Shown: piece after piece, positions 63,643 to 64,000 of the stretch
How the letters are laid out: the number at the start of each line of letters is the position of its first letter
How positions within the stretch are numbered: position 1 is the stretch's first letter
Source: Haliea sp964022665
Lineage (GTDB): Bacteria; Pseudomonadota; Gammaproteobacteria; Pseudomonadales; Halieaceae
Length of the DNA stretch: 64,000 nt
Assembly: GCA_964022665.1 (NCBI GenBank)
Contig: CAXIDF010000007.1
Location: 92,929 to 156,928 of the forward strand
Direction of reading: 5' to 3'
The notes under the pieces: generated by a model
Database searches by the model: none
What the model was told of the DNA's origin: nothing
The model's input: the letters and a program-made list of their open reading frames with translations, nothing else
Program-made: the position numbers and the translations under genes

Positions 63643-64000
63643 GTGAGAGAGCTGCTGCAGCTTGCCGCCCGCAATGTGCTGCGCCAGCGCGGCCGCTCGC
63701 TGATGACCCTGTTCGCTATCGCCTTTGGCGTGGTCGCCCTGATCCTGGCCGGTGGCTTCATCAAGGACACAGTGGATGAGCTGGGGGAGTCGATGATTCA
63801 CTCCCAGTCGGGGCACCTGCAGGTCAACCGGGCGGGCTATCGCGAGCAGGGCGCCCGTGAGCCCGCTGCTTACCTGCTTGCCGAGCCGGAGGCTCTGCGC
63901 GGCCAGCTGCAAGCTATTCCCGCGGTAGAAGAAGTGCTGCTGCGCACTGTATTCACGGGTTTGCTGAACAACGGGCGCACGGACTGGGCGATTATCGGTG
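63643..64000 (+). CDS. FtsX/MacB-type ABC transporter permease (partial, runs off the right edge)
   Basis: GTG 63643, preceded by GGGGG, opens a frame that continues past the edge; 119 complete codons are visible. The N-terminus ELLQLAARNVLRQRGRSLMT leads into a membrane span (FAIAFGVVALILAGGF) and the start of a periplasmic domain, resembling the permease just before it (shared QSGHLQVNRAGYRE / QFGHLQVTRPGFQE). The two would form a heterodimeric transporter. Only this family assignment is possible from the part present. Confidence 0.88.
   Translation, partial: MRELLQLAARNVLRQRGRSLMTLFAIAFGVVALILAGGFIKDTVDELGESMIHSQSGHLQVNRAGYREQGAREPAAYLLAEPEALRGQLQAIPAVEEVLLRTVFTGLLNNGRTDWAIIG

Overview
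The window is a large exopolysaccharide and protein-sorting locus of the exosortase A (XrtA) / PEP-CTERM type, from a G+C-rich Gram-negative bacterium. The outer-membrane export parts, the sigma-54 response regulator and the gene content fit a gammaproteobacterium, perhaps a marine Halieaceae or Cellvibrionales relative; that placement is inference from gene style only. No tRNA, rRNA, insertion sequence or CRISPR array was seen.

Left part (1-15 kb, mostly minus strand). prsK and prsR (histidine kinase and sigma-54 response regulator) are followed by a very unusual double-VanZ/heparinase fusion. Beyond a small plus-strand pair (trypsin-like protease, LMW tyrosine phosphatase) comes a minus-strand run: AMP ligase, PLP decarboxylase, initiating sugar-phosphate transferase, a small membrane protein, and a TPR protein cut by the left edge.

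Central operon (15-43 kb, plus strand). Two UDP-HexNAc enzymes (4-epimerase and 6-dehydrogenase) precede the XrtA core: secretion ATPase, Wza-like export lipoprotein, Wzz-like chain-length protein, tyrosine kinase, outer-membrane beta-barrel, WecB epimerase, deacetylase, FemAB protein, glycosyltransferases, XrtA itself, amidotransferase, CapK-like ligase, a 27-residue membrane microprotein, a Wzy/ligase-like protein, a Wzx-like flippase, another deacetylase and a haem-binding HzsA-like protein. Many genes overlap by 4 bases (ATGA or GTGA) or 8 bases, so they are probably translated together.

Accessory block (43-58 kb, mostly minus strand, visibly less G+C-rich). It holds three sugar-transfer-type ATP-grasp proteins, a deacetylase, an unknown protein, a TPR protein, a sulfotransferase, a pyruvyl transferase, the two XrtA-associated hydrolases, an acyl carrier protein, an asparagine-synthase homologue without the glutaminase cysteine, a family 2 glycosyltransferase and an ATP-grasp/tyrosine-phosphatase fusion. 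These look like decoration and acyl/amide chemistry for the glycan.

Right part (58-64 kb). A PEP-CTERM substrate protein has a near-perfect sigma-54 promoter. Next to it are two tandem XrtA-type acyltransferases, an AMP-ligase-like protein and two FtsX/MacB-type permeases, the second cut by the right edge.

The most useful regulatory observation is that the PEP-CTERM gene and the TPR operon at the far left share a sigma-54 promoter plus a TGTCAGG/T-tract element at almost identical spacing. This suggests a PrsK-PrsR regulon with a recognisable upstream site.
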